From an uncultured Candidatus Pelagibacter sp. (GTDB taxonomy: Bacteria; Pseudomonadota; Alphaproteobacteria; Pelagibacterales; Pelagibacteraceae), in NCBI GenBank assembly GCA_913030805.1, contig CAJWDL010000003.1, positions 1 to 64,000 on the forward strand: a stretch of 64,000 nt of DNA. The letters are read 5' to 3'. The notes beneath the pieces were generated by a model. It was not told the origin of the DNA and did no database searches. It saw only the letters and a program-made list of their open reading frames with translations. Below are positions 49,057-57,548 of the stretch, in pieces (positions within the stretch are counted from its first letter, which is position 1; every line of letters starts with the position of its first letter). The position numbers and the translations under genes are program-made.

Positions 49057-50496
49057 ATGACTTCCGGTACCATTAGGTTTATTCACAAAAATAAAGTTTT
49101 ATCAATTCATAATCCAGATCCCAACGAAACCATACTTAATTTTGTAAGAGCTAAGCTAGGAAAAACTGGAACCAAGGAAGGTTGTGCGGAAGGAGGCTGT
49201 GGAGCATGCACAATAGTATTAGGTGAGTTAAAAAAAAGCAAAATCATTTATAAGGCAATCAATGCTTGCATTGCATTTGTTCCAACATTAGCTGGTAAGC
49301 AGCTTATACTTGTGGAAGATTTAGTTTCTGGCGACGGTTCTTTGCACCCAATACAAAAGGCAATAATTGATTATCATGGTTCACAATGCGGCTTCTGCAC
49401 ACCAGGGTTTGTAATGTCTTTGTTTGCAATGTACAAGAATTATTCTTTTTATAAAGATGATATTATTAGAGATTCAATTTCTGGAAATTTATGTAGATGC
49501 ACAGGTTATCGACCCATAATAGATGCTGCTAAAAGTTTAAATAAAATCAGTAAATTTGATTTTTTTAAAAGAAACCAGCAATTATCCATTTCTCTTTTAA
49601 AAAAAATAAAACTGAAAAGCATTGTTATATCGAATAAAAATAGAAAATATTTTGCACCCAAAAATGTGAATGAGCTAAAAAAAATTCTTAAACAATATCC
49701 AAATTCTAAATTATTAAGCGGAGGAACCGATGTTTCTTTAGTTGTTACTAAAGAAAGAAAAGATCTAGATTCTTTAATTTATATGAATTCAATTGATGAA
49801 TTAAATTATATCAAAAAAAATAAAAATTACATTGAAGTTGGGGCAACAACGCCTTTAATAGATTTTGAATTATTTATAAAAAAATATTTTCCTGATTTTG
49901 CACAAATACTTAAAAGATATGGCTCTACTCAAATTAGAAATATCTGCACAATTGCAGGCAATATAGCAACGGCAAGCCCTATTGGTGACACTCTTCCATT
50001 ATTGTTGTCACTTGATTCACAAATAATTATTAAAGATAAAGATAAAACTAAAATTTTACCTCTAAATGGGTTTTTTATAAACTATCGTAAAACAAAGCTT
50101 AAAAAAGGACAATTTATCCATTCAATAAGAATTCCTTTACTATTAAAAAGTATTTTTAAAGCTTATAAAATTTCAAAGAGAATTGATGATGACATCTCAT
50201 CAGTTTGTGCTTCTTTTAATGTTGAACTAAAAAATAATAAAGTAAAAAAAATAAGAGTTGCCTATGGCGGAATGGCAAATATTCCAAAAAGGGCTATTTA
50301 TTGTGAAAAAATACTCCTTAATTCTTCTCTGTCAGATAACATAATCAATAAAGCTAAGAAATCCCTAGAAAAAGATTTCAAGCCTATTACGGATGTTAGA
50401 GCCAGTCAAAAATATCGTATGGAAGTAGCAAAAAATTTGCTGGAGAAATGTTTTCTGGAAATCAAGCAAAAAAAATTAATAAGAATAAATACTTAA
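49057..50496 (+). CDS. xdhA: Xanthine dehydrogenase small subunit (2Fe-2S plus FAD domains)
   Basis: GTKEGCAEGGCGACTIVLGE; CGFCTPGFVMSL; GNLCRCTGYRPI; FAD-domain LLSGGTDVSLVV, TIAGNIATASPIGD. Confidence 0.94.
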   Translation: MTSGTIRFIHKNKVLSIHNPDPNETILNFVRAKLGKTGTKEGCAEGGCGACTIVLGELKKSKIIYKAINACIAFVPTLAGKQLILVEDLVSGDGSLHPIQKAIIDYHGSQCGFCTPGFVMSLFAMYKNYSFYKDDIIRDSISGNLCRCTGYRPIIDAAKSLNKISKFDFFKRNQQLSISLLKKIKLKSIVISNKNRKYFAPKNVNELKKILKQYPNSKLLSGGTDVSLVVTKERKDLDSLIYMNSIDELNYIKKNKNYIEVGATTPLIDFELFIKKYFPDFAQILKRYGSTQIRNICTIAGNIATASPIGDTLPLLLSLDSQIIIKDKDKTKILPLNGFFINYRKTKLKKGQFIHSIRIPLLLKSIFKAYKISKRIDDDISSVCASFNVELKNNKVKKIRVAYGGMANIPKRAIYCEKILLNSSLSDNIINKAKKSLEKDFKPITDVRASQKYRMEVAKNLLEKCFLEIKQKKLIRINT

Positions 50497-50497
50497 A

Positions 50498-52795
50498 ATG
50501 AAAGTCGATTCTTTTGTCATGGAAAATAGACCACACGAGAGCGCGGCTAAACATGTCAGCGGATATGCTAATTATATAGATGATATTGTTGAACCAGAGG
50601 GCACATTATATGGTGCCATTGGATATAGTAAAAAAGCACATGCAATCATAAAAAAATTAGATTTAAGAGATGTATGGAAGAGTGAAGGTGTAGTTTCTGT
50701 TGTGACCTCATCAGATATTCCAGGACGTAACGATATAGGCGCTGTTTATGATGGTGATCCAATTTTTCCAAAAAAGGTTGAATATTTTGGTCAGCCACTA
50801 TTTGCTGTAGCGGCAACCTCAACTGAACTTGCAAGAAAAGCTCTTCAAAAGGTTAAAATAACCTACAAAAATTTAAAACCGGTTATCGACATAAAAGAAG
50901 CACTAAGAAAAAAACTTTATGTTTTAAAAGGAAGAAAAATAAAAAGAGGAGATCCATTAAAAAAAATTAGTAAAGCAAAAAATTATTTAAAAAATTCTTT
51001 TTCACTGGGAAGTCAAGAACATTTTTATCTTGAAGGTCAAATTGCATTTGTTATTCCACAAGAAGATAGTGATTTTAAAATTTTTTCTAGTACTCAGCAT
51101 CCAAGTGAAACACAGCAAATTATAGCAAAGATGCTTAATCAAAAAAATAACACTATTAATGTTGAAGTAAGAAGAATAGGGGGTGGATTTGGAGGCAAAG
51201 AAACTCAAAGTTTAATTTTTGCAGCAATATGTACTCTTTTATCAAAAAAAACAAAACTTCCAGTTAAGCTTAGAATGGATCGTGATGATGACATTATAAT
51301 AACTGGTAAACGTCACGATTTTTACTCTGATTATGAGGTGGGTTTTAATGATAAAGGAGTTGTTGAAGGTGTGAGAATAAAACTTGCATCAAGATGCGGA
51401 ATTTCACCTGACTTATCCGAAGCAATTAATTCTAGGGCCTTGTTGCATATTGATAGCGCGTATTATCTTTCGGATGTTTCTGTTGAGAACTATCTTTGTA
51501 AGACAAATACATCTTCTGCTACTGCTTTCAGGGGGTTTGGTGGAAATCAAGGAATGATGATCATCGAAAACATTGTAGATAATGTTGCAAGATATTTGAA
51601 AAAAGACCCGGCAAAAATAAGAAAAGTAAATTTTTATCAAAAAAATAAAAAAAATATCACTCATTATGGCATGAAAATCGAGGACAATGTTATCAATGAA
51701 ATTTATAGTAAGTTAATTAAATCTTCGAATTACAAAAATAGAAGGCTAAATATTAAAAAATTTAACTTAAAAAATAAATATTTAAAAAAAGGATTGAGCT
51801 TTACACCTGTGAAGTTTGGGATAAGTTTTACTACACGTCATCTAAATCAAGCAGGAGCTTTGGTACATATTTATTGTTCAGATGGAAGTGTTCATGTGTC
51901 AACTGGTGCAATTGAAATGGGGCAAGGTACTTACACAAAAATTGCCATGTTAATTTCCAACGAATTAGGCTTGTCTTTTGATAAAATCAAAGTTTTTTCT
52001 ACTCGTACAGATAAAGTTCCAAATACATCAGCATCAGCAGCGAGCTCAACAACAGATCTTAATGGAGCAGCGGCAATTAATGCTGTAAATAAAATTAAAC
52101 AAAATTTAGCATTATTCGTAAAACGTAAATACAAGGTAAAAAGCAATAAAGCTATTTACAAAAATGGTATGGTTAAATTTAAAGGTAAAACTTTTTCATT
52201 TAAATCATTAATTAAAGATGCTTATCTTAACAGAGTTTCGTTGTCATCTTCTGGGTTTTATTCAACTCCAAAAATACATTTTGATAGTAAAACTTTTCTT
52301 GGGAGGCCTTTTCTCTACTTTGCTTACGGTGCAGCAGTTTCTGAAGTACTAATTGACACTTTAACTGGTGAAAATAAAATTTTACGTGTAGATATACTCC
52401 ACGATCAAGGCAGAGCAATTAATCCTGCAATTGAAAAAGGTCAGATCGAAGGAGGATTTGTGCAGGGAGCGGGTTGGTTAACAATGGAAGAAGTGAATTG
52501 GAAATCAAATGGAGAGTTAACTACTCATTCGCCTTCCACTTATAAAATACCAGCTGTAAATGATACGCCAGAAAAATTTAATGTAAAAATATTTAAAAAT
52601 TTAAATAAAGAAAACGTAGTAAATAAATCAAAAACAACTGGTGAACCACCTTTGATGCTGGGAATGTCAGTATTTTTTGCAATTAAAGATGCCATTGCTT
52701 CAGTAGTTAACTACAAAATCATTCCAAATTTCAATGCTCCAGCTACTCCTGAAGCAATTTTATTAAGCATAAATGACATAAAGAAAAAATTATGA
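50498..52795 (+). CDS. xdhB: Xanthine dehydrogenase molybdopterin-binding subunit
   Basis: HESAAKHVSGYANYIDDI; RRIGGGFGGKETQ; TAFRGFGGNQGM; GAIEMGQGTYTKIAML; TTGEPPLMLGMSVFFAI. Confidence 0.95.
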   Translation: MKVDSFVMENRPHESAAKHVSGYANYIDDIVEPEGTLYGAIGYSKKAHAIIKKLDLRDVWKSEGVVSVVTSSDIPGRNDIGAVYDGDPIFPKKVEYFGQPLFAVAATSTELARKALQKVKITYKNLKPVIDIKEALRKKLYVLKGRKIKRGDPLKKISKAKNYLKNSFSLGSQEHFYLEGQIAFVIPQEDSDFKIFSSTQHPSETQQIIAKMLNQKNNTINVEVRRIGGGFGGKETQSLIFAAICTLLSKKTKLPVKLRMDRDDDIIITGKRHDFYSDYEVGFNDKGVVEGVRIKLASRCGISPDLSEAINSRALLHIDSAYYLSDVSVENYLCKTNTSSATAFRGFGGNQGMMIIENIVDNVARYLKKDPAKIRKVNFYQKNKKNITHYGMKIEDNVINEIYSKLIKSSNYKNRRLNIKKFNLKNKYLKKGLSFTPVKFGISFTTRHLNQAGALVHIYCSDGSVHVSTGAIEMGQGTYTKIAMLISNELGLSFDKIKVFSTRTDKVPNTSASAASSTTDLNGAAAINAVNKIKQNLALFVKRKYKVKSNKAIYKNGMVKFKGKTFSFKSLIKDAYLNRVSLSSSGFYSTPKIHFDSKTFLGRPFLYFAYGAAVSEVLIDTLTGENKILRVDILHDQGRAINPAIEKGQIEGGFVQGAGWLTMEEVNWKSNGELTTHSPSTYKIPAVNDTPEKFNVKIFKNLNKENVVNKSKTTGEPPLMLGMSVFFAIKDAIASVVNYKIIPNFNAPATPEAILLSINDIKKKL

Positions 52796-53256
52796 AAAAT
52801 GAATTTATGAAAAGAGCTATAGAGCTTTCTATCGAAAGCATCAATAGTGGTGGTGGGCCGTTTGGTTCAGTAATAGTTAAAGATAACAAAATAATTTCAG
52901 AAGGGATGAATCGAGTGACAGTGAATAATGATCCCACTGCCCATGGTGAGATTGTAGCCATTAGAGCAGCAACAAAAGTTTTAAATGATTTTAATCTTAA
53001 AGGATGTGAACTGTACACATCAACTGAACCATGTCCGATGTGCTATTCGGCAATTTTTTGGTCTCGTATTGATAAAATATATTATGCCAACACAAAAGAA
53101 GATGCTCAACGAGTTGATTTTGATGATTCATTAATTTATTCAGAACTTCAACAAAGTATTAATAAAAGAAAAATTCCAATGATCCAATTGATGAGAAAAG
53201 AAGCTTTGGTAGCTTTTGAATTATGGGATAAAAAGACAGACAAGGTTGAATATTAA
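52792..53256 (+). CDS. guaD: Guanine deaminase (cytidine-deaminase fold)
   Basis: TAHGEIVAIRAA and TSTEPCPMCYSAIFWSRID zinc-binding motifs; purine catabolism neighbours. Confidence 0.88.
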   Translation: MKNEFMKRAIELSIESINSGGGPFGSVIVKDNKIISEGMNRVTVNNDPTAHGEIVAIRAATKVLNDFNLKGCELYTSTEPCPMCYSAIFWSRIDKIYYANTKEDAQRVDFDDSLIYSELQQSINKRKIPMIQLMRKEALVAFELWDKKTDKVEY

Positions 53257-54077
53257 TGGAACTAGATATTTCTAAATGGATCCAGATTCTACTCCGATTT
53301 GGTCACGTGTTTTTTGCTTTTTTATGGGTGGGCACATCATTTACCTTCAATTTTTTAGATAACAAATTACCAAAAAATCAAAAAGAGGAAAGCATAGAGG
53401 CGAGCGGAATATTGCAGCATAGTGGTTATTATTATAATCTTACAAGATTTCACGGAGCGCCCAAGGAAATTCCCAAGAATGTGATTATTTGGAAGTACAC
53501 GTCGTATCTAACCTTTTTATCGGGGTTAGCTTTATTAATAATGATTTATTACATGAACGCAGGCATTTTAATGGTTGATAAAAGAGTAAATGATATTTCT
53601 TCTTTTCTTGCTATAGCAATTTCGTTGCTATCTATAATTTTATCTTGGTTTATTTACCATTTTATCTGTAAATCTAAATTAATAAATTACAAAATTGCGT
53701 TTCCAGTATTACAATTAATTATCGGAATTATTATTTCATTTGTTTTAACTAAAATTTATGGTCCACGATTTGCTTTTTTACAAGTGGGTATCATTTTGGG
53801 TAGCATAATGACCTTTAATGTGTTTTTTGTTATAGCGCCTAATGGTAGGAAGAACGCATTAAACGAAAAATTTGATTTAAATCTTGCAGTTAAAGCAAAG
53901 ACAAGATCAGTTCACAATAATATTGTTACACTCCTAGTTTTGTTTATTATGTTAAGTGGACATGCTTCTTTTATCTGGGCTAGCAAATACAACTGGTTGA
54001 TCCTAGCTTTACTAGCAGTAATTCTTGGATTAATTCAATATTATGTTAATTGGAAGAATAAAAAAGAAAGTAATTAA
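53256..54077 (+). CDS. PuuD-like membrane urate oxidase family protein, membrane domain only
   Basis: RFGHVFFAFLWVGTSFTFNFLD; HSGYYYNLTRFHGAPKEIPKNVIIWKYTSY; RSVHNNIVTLLVLFIMLSGH; no CxxCH in the ORF; inside the urate pathway cluster. Confidence 0.82.
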   Translation: MELDISKWIQILLRFGHVFFAFLWVGTSFTFNFLDNKLPKNQKEESIEASGILQHSGYYYNLTRFHGAPKEIPKNVIIWKYTSYLTFLSGLALLIMIYYMNAGILMVDKRVNDISSFLAIAISLLSIILSWFIYHFICKSKLINYKIAFPVLQLIIGIIISFVLTKIYGPRFAFLQVGIILGSIMTFNVFFVIAPNGRKNALNEKFDLNLAVKAKTRSVHNNIVTLLVLFIMLSGHASFIWASKYNWLILALLAVILGLIQYYVNWKNKKESN

Positions 54078-54364
54078 ACCCCTTCAATAATTTGTAAATT
54101 TCTCTTAACAGAGCCTTTTAAAATATTAATGGCCTCCCTATACACACTGGAATCATAAGCTTGTTTTGCTAGATCAAAAGAAGGAAATTCAACAATAACA
54201 GTTCTAGGTTTGGCGGATCCCTCTAGACAGATATTTTTGCCACCGCGACACAAAAAATTTCCTTGGTGACCTTGAATTGCAATTGTTGCTTTTTTTGCAT
54301 ACTCACTTAGAATTTTAGGATCTTCAATTTTTTCATACACAGATATCCAATATCCTTTTGACAT
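54074..54364 (-). CDS. DUF1330 family protein
   Basis: KGYWISVYEKIEDP...LSEYAKKATIAI...GGKNICLEGSAKPRTVIVEFPSFDLAKQAYDSSVY. Confidence 0.85.
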   Translation of the reverse strand: MSKGYWISVYEKIEDPKILSEYAKKATIAIQGHQGNFLCRGGKNICLEGSAKPRTVIVEFPSFDLAKQAYDSSVYREAINILKGSVKRNLQIIEGV

Positions 54365-54416
54365 AAATTTTCTCCTTTTTAATTAAGCTTTTTTTAACTA
54401 TGATAGCAGAATTAGT

Positions 54417-54944
54417 ATGTCAGAAAAATTAATTGTTAGCTGGGAAGACTATACGAATACGGTAGAAAAATTAGCAATCCAAATTGATGCAAGTGGTTAT
54501 AAACCTGATATTTTAATTGGAATTATGAGGGGAGCGGGTCTTTGCATTGATCTTCTTTCCCGAATATGGAAAATGAAAACTGGTTATTTATCCGTACAAA
54601 GCTATTCAGGAAAAGGAGTAGAAGATACCCAGGGTTCTATAATGTTTTCAAGACAGATAAGTTCTATTGCAGAAGGCAATGACTTTGGAAAAATTTTACT
54701 AATAGACGATTTAAGTGATACGGGCCTAACGCTTAATAAAAGTATAGAATGGTTAAAAAATCACGATCCAATAAAAAATTATATCAAAGAGATTAAAACA
54801 GGTTGTCTATGGAAGAAGAAAAAATCAACCTTTACACCAGACTTTTGCGCTGTAAATTTACCGAACTCGCCCTGGATTGTGCAACCTTTCGAGGCACATG
54901 AAGAAATTAGAATTGAAGATTTAAAAAAGAAACATAACAAATAA
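54417..54944 (+). CDS. Purine (xanthine/hypoxanthine-type) phosphoribosyltransferase
   Basis: VSWEDYTNTVEKLAIQI; PDILIGIMRGAGLCIDLLSR; PRPP motif KILLIDDLSDTGLTL. Confidence 0.82.
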   Translation: MSEKLIVSWEDYTNTVEKLAIQIDASGYKPDILIGIMRGAGLCIDLLSRIWKMKTGYLSVQSYSGKGVEDTQGSIMFSRQISSIAEGNDFGKILLIDDLSDTGLTLNKSIEWLKNHDPIKNYIKEIKTGCLWKKKKSTFTPDFCAVNLPNSPWIVQPFEAHEEIRIEDLKKKHNK

Positions 54945-54949
54945 AAAAA

Positions 54950-54976
54950 GGGCCAGAATAAATCCGGCCCTTTTTT
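54950..54976. terminator. Bidirectional intrinsic terminator between the convergent phosphoribosyltransferase and permease genes
   Basis: AAAAAAA-GGGCC-AGAATAAATCC-GGCCC-TTTTTT. Confidence 0.9.
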
Positions 54977-54998
54977 AAGAAAAGTTTAAATCTTTTAG

Positions 54999-56285
54999 CT
55001 AAGCAACAACAAAACTTATTAAGCTAGCTATTGCAATTACCCAAATAGCTGGGCTTACGTTTGTTTTTCCTGTGCAAACTTTAATAGCTGCATAAGAAAT
55101 AAACGCTAAAGCTATTCCGTGTGAAATTGAGTACGTAAACGGCATTGCAATCATGGCCAGCACGGCGGGCCCAGATTCAGCAATGTCATCCCATTCTATA
55201 TCTACTATGTTACGAACGAAAAGAGTTGCAATATAAACCAATGCGGCTCCATCTATTTCTTTTGGAAGACTTGTTGCTAAAGGTGAAAAGAACAGACACA
55301 ACAAAAATAATATTCCTATTACAAGTGAAGTCATTCCTGTTCGTCCACCAGCTTTTACGCCAGCTCCCGATTCTACATAAGTAGTAACTGTGCTTGTACC
55401 CATCATAGCACCTGCTACAGTTGATACACTGTCAGAAAGCATAGCTTTATCGATGTCTTCTATTTTTCCATCTCGTCCAATTTTGCCAGCAACATTCGCC
55501 ACGCTTGTTAGCGTTCCCGCAGTATCGAAAAAGTCAATGAAGAACAAAGTAAATACTACTGTTACCATTGACGCACTCAAAGCTGCTCCTAAATCAAAAG
55601 CAAATAGGTGTGTCATTGCCGGTGGAGCAGAGGCAACACCGTTAAATTTAGCCAAACCAAAAATCCAGGCAATGATACTAAAAGCAACAATTCCAATGAT
55701 TATGTTCCCTTTGATTTTCATTTTCTCCATTACGATCATTGATATAAATGCCCCAGCACCTAAAAGAAGTAATGGATTGGATAGATCGCCAAGTGTAACA
55801 AGTGTAACTGGATGATCTGCAGTTAATCCCATAATTTCAAATCCAATTACTCCTAAAAACAAACCTATCCCCGCACCAATTCCAAGTTTTAAACTTTTTG
55901 GAATTGAGTTAATAAGCCATGCTCTTATTGGTGTTACTGAAATAATTACGAAGAGTCCACCGGCAACCAGTACAGCTCCAAGAGCTTCGGCTGGTGTGTA
56001 TTTCATACCGAGACACACGCCGTACGCAATAAAGGCATTTATTCCCATTCCAGGCGCCAAGCCAACCGGCCAGGTCTTAGCATAGAATGCTGCTATGAAA
56101 CATGCAAGCGCTGTAGCTAATGCAGTGGCTGTAAAGACGCCTCCAAAATCAAAACCTCCATCCGCAAGAATTACCGGATTCAAGAACATAATATATGCCA
56201 TCGTCAAGAAGGTCGATACTCCTGCAATGACTTCTGTTTTAAAATCCGTTTTGTGTTTTCTATAATTAAAATATTTATCCATCAT
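54999..56285 (-). CDS. NCS2/AzgA-type purine (guanine/hypoxanthine) permease
   Basis: VIAGVSTFLTMAYIMFLNPVIL; FTATALATALACFIAAFYAKTWPVGLAPGMGINAFIAY; FFIDFFDTAGTLTSVA; GTSTVTTYVESGAGVKAGGRTG. Confidence 0.93.
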   Translation of the reverse strand: MMDKYFNYRKHKTDFKTEVIAGVSTFLTMAYIMFLNPVILADGGFDFGGVFTATALATALACFIAAFYAKTWPVGLAPGMGINAFIAYGVCLGMKYTPAEALGAVLVAGGLFVIISVTPIRAWLINSIPKSLKLGIGAGIGLFLGVIGFEIMGLTADHPVTLVTLGDLSNPLLLLGAGAFISMIVMEKMKIKGNIIIGIVAFSIIAWIFGLAKFNGVASAPPAMTHLFAFDLGAALSASMVTVVFTLFFIDFFDTAGTLTSVANVAGKIGRDGKIEDIDKAMLSDSVSTVAGAMMGTSTVTTYVESGAGVKAGGRTGMTSLVIGILFLLCLFFSPLATSLPKEIDGAALVYIATLFVRNIVDIEWDDIAESGPAVLAMIAMPFTYSISHGIALAFISYAAIKVCTGKTNVSPAIWVIAIASLISFVVA

Positions 56286-56310
56286 AAATATTTACCTCCT
56301 AAGTCGAGCA

Positions 56311-56357
56311 AATTAATTGATTCCCTTAATAAAATCTTTATTAAAATCAATTTAATT
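56311..56357 (-). other. Long AT-rich hairpin in the leader of the NCS2 permease gene
   Basis: AATTGATT (56315-56322), CCC bulge, TTAATAAA, ATC loop, TTTATTAA, AATCAATT (56345-56352): 16 bp interrupted by CCC; extends about 4 bp more across a 1-nt bulge. Confidence 0.75.
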
Positions 56358-56365
56358 AAGAAAAA

Positions 56366-56432
56366 TTCAACTTAAAAGTTTGTATTATTTGTATTAGCTG
56401 AGAAATTATGTGTTATTCTATGTTAAGTTGAA
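56366..56432. repeat. Perfect 10-bp inverted repeat TTCAACTTAA...TTAAGTTGAA
   Basis: TTCAACTTAA at 56366-56375 and TTAAGTTGAA at 56423-56432, the latter ending 3 nt before the lipoprotein ATG. Confidence 0.75.
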
Positions 56433-56435
56433 ATT

Positions 56436-56747
56436 ATGAAAAAAATCTTTTTGCTAACCATTGTGTTTAATATTTTATTAGTTTCGTGTCAGCATATCGA
56501 AAAAAAAACTTCAGCTATACTTGAAAAAGAGGAAGCACTAGAGAAATGGATAGGCCAGCCAAAATCAGAATTACTGGAAGTTTATGGTCTTCCAACTGAA
56601 GTTAGAAAAGATGATCAAGGAATTGAATATTTAATATATACCTCAAAAAAGTTTGGAATTATTAAGTGTCAACGTGAATTTGCAATAGGATTAAATGGCA
56701 TGATCGATGGTTTTTCTTCAAGGGGCTGTATTGACAAACCATTGTAG
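56436..56747 (+). CDS. Small lipoprotein of unknown function
   Basis: Signal peptide with lipobox LLVSCQH; short soluble domain WIGQPKSELLEVYGLPTEVRKDDQGIEYLIY. Confidence 0.75.
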   Translation: MKKIFLLTIVFNILLVSCQHIEKKTSAILEKEEALEKWIGQPKSELLEVYGLPTEVRKDDQGIEYLIYTSKKFGIIKCQREFAIGLNGMIDGFSSRGCIDKPL

Positions 56748-56776
56748 GAATAAAAATATAATTATTTAAAACATAG

Positions 56777-57430
56777 ATGGTTCACAGAAATTGCAGAGCG
56801 TTATTATTTTATTTCATCACATTATTAATAGTTACGTTCTGTTCCATCCTTCCCACTTTGGCAGAAGCTCCAAAAAATTATTTAAAGGGCAAATTTTATA
56901 GTAGCGTTGAAGATCATTTTTTAGTCGCAACAGAAAAAATGACAGACGATAGATTTAAAAAGACAGTAATCGTTATGTTGGATAATGACGAAGAGGGTGC
57001 CTGGGGACTTGTGATCAATAAGCCAATAGGCAAAGTACCTCTGCGATTTTTGGTAAATACACTACAAGATCAAAAAAATGAAAAAAAGGAATTATACAGT
57101 ATGGAGATTCCAATATTTTGGGGTGGGCCGGTTGATGAAAAACAAATATATATTTTACATTCAAAAGAATATAAAAATGACACTACTAAAAGTTACAAAG
57201 GTATATCAATAACTAGAGATTATAAAATTTTGTTTGATATAGCTGAAAACAAAGGTCCCCGAAGATATTTAATTATTCTAGGGTATTCAGGATGGGCGGA
57301 TGGTCAACTTGAGGGAGAGATGGAAATAGACCACTGGATTTTATCAGAACTTGAACCTCAAATAGTTTTTGAAGAGAAATCAAAAAACAAATGGCCAAAA
57401 GCATATGAGAATAGCTTTATTCGTTTGTGA
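56777..57430 (+). CDS. YqgE/AlgH (DUF179) family protein with N-terminal signal-like segment
   Basis: DHFLVATEKMTDDRFKKTVIVMLDNDEEGAWGLVINKPIG; IFWGGPVDEKQIYILH; LGYSGWADGQLEGEM; hydrophobic N-terminus LLFYFITLLIVTFCSILPTLAEA. Confidence 0.88.
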   Translation: MVHRNCRALLFYFITLLIVTFCSILPTLAEAPKNYLKGKFYSSVEDHFLVATEKMTDDRFKKTVIVMLDNDEEGAWGLVINKPIGKVPLRFLVNTLQDQKNEKKELYSMEIPIFWGGPVDEKQIYILHSKEYKNDTTKSYKGISITRDYKILFDIAENKGPRRYLIILGYSGWADGQLEGEMEIDHWILSELEPQIVFEEKSKNKWPKAYENSFIRL

Positions 57431-57441
57431 GAATTTTAAAA

Positions 57442-57513
57442 TGATCCCGGCAGGAATCGAACCTGCATCTGATCCTTAGGAGGGATCCGTTATATCCATT
57501 TAACTACGGGACC
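57442..57513 (-). tRNA. tRNA-Arg (anticodon CCU), CCA not encoded
   Basis: Minus strand GGTCCCGTAGTTAAATGGATATAACGGATCCCTCCTAAGGATCAGATGCAGGTTCGATTCCTGCCGGGATCA folds as a cloverleaf; anticodon loop CUCCUAA; T-arm GCAGG-UUCGAUU-CCUGC. Confidence 0.95.
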
Positions 57514-57548
57514 ATAATAAAATTTAGCATTTTTAATCTAAAATTTAA

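Noticed and set aside
55390-55815. 141-aa ORF opposite the NCS2 permease gene
   Set aside because: Antisense shadow of the permease; no start context or recognisable domain
56286-56435. Classical purine (guanine/adenine) riboswitch upstream of the NCS2 permease
   Set aside because: No three-way junction and conserved loop sequences recognised; only an AT-rich bulged hairpin is present
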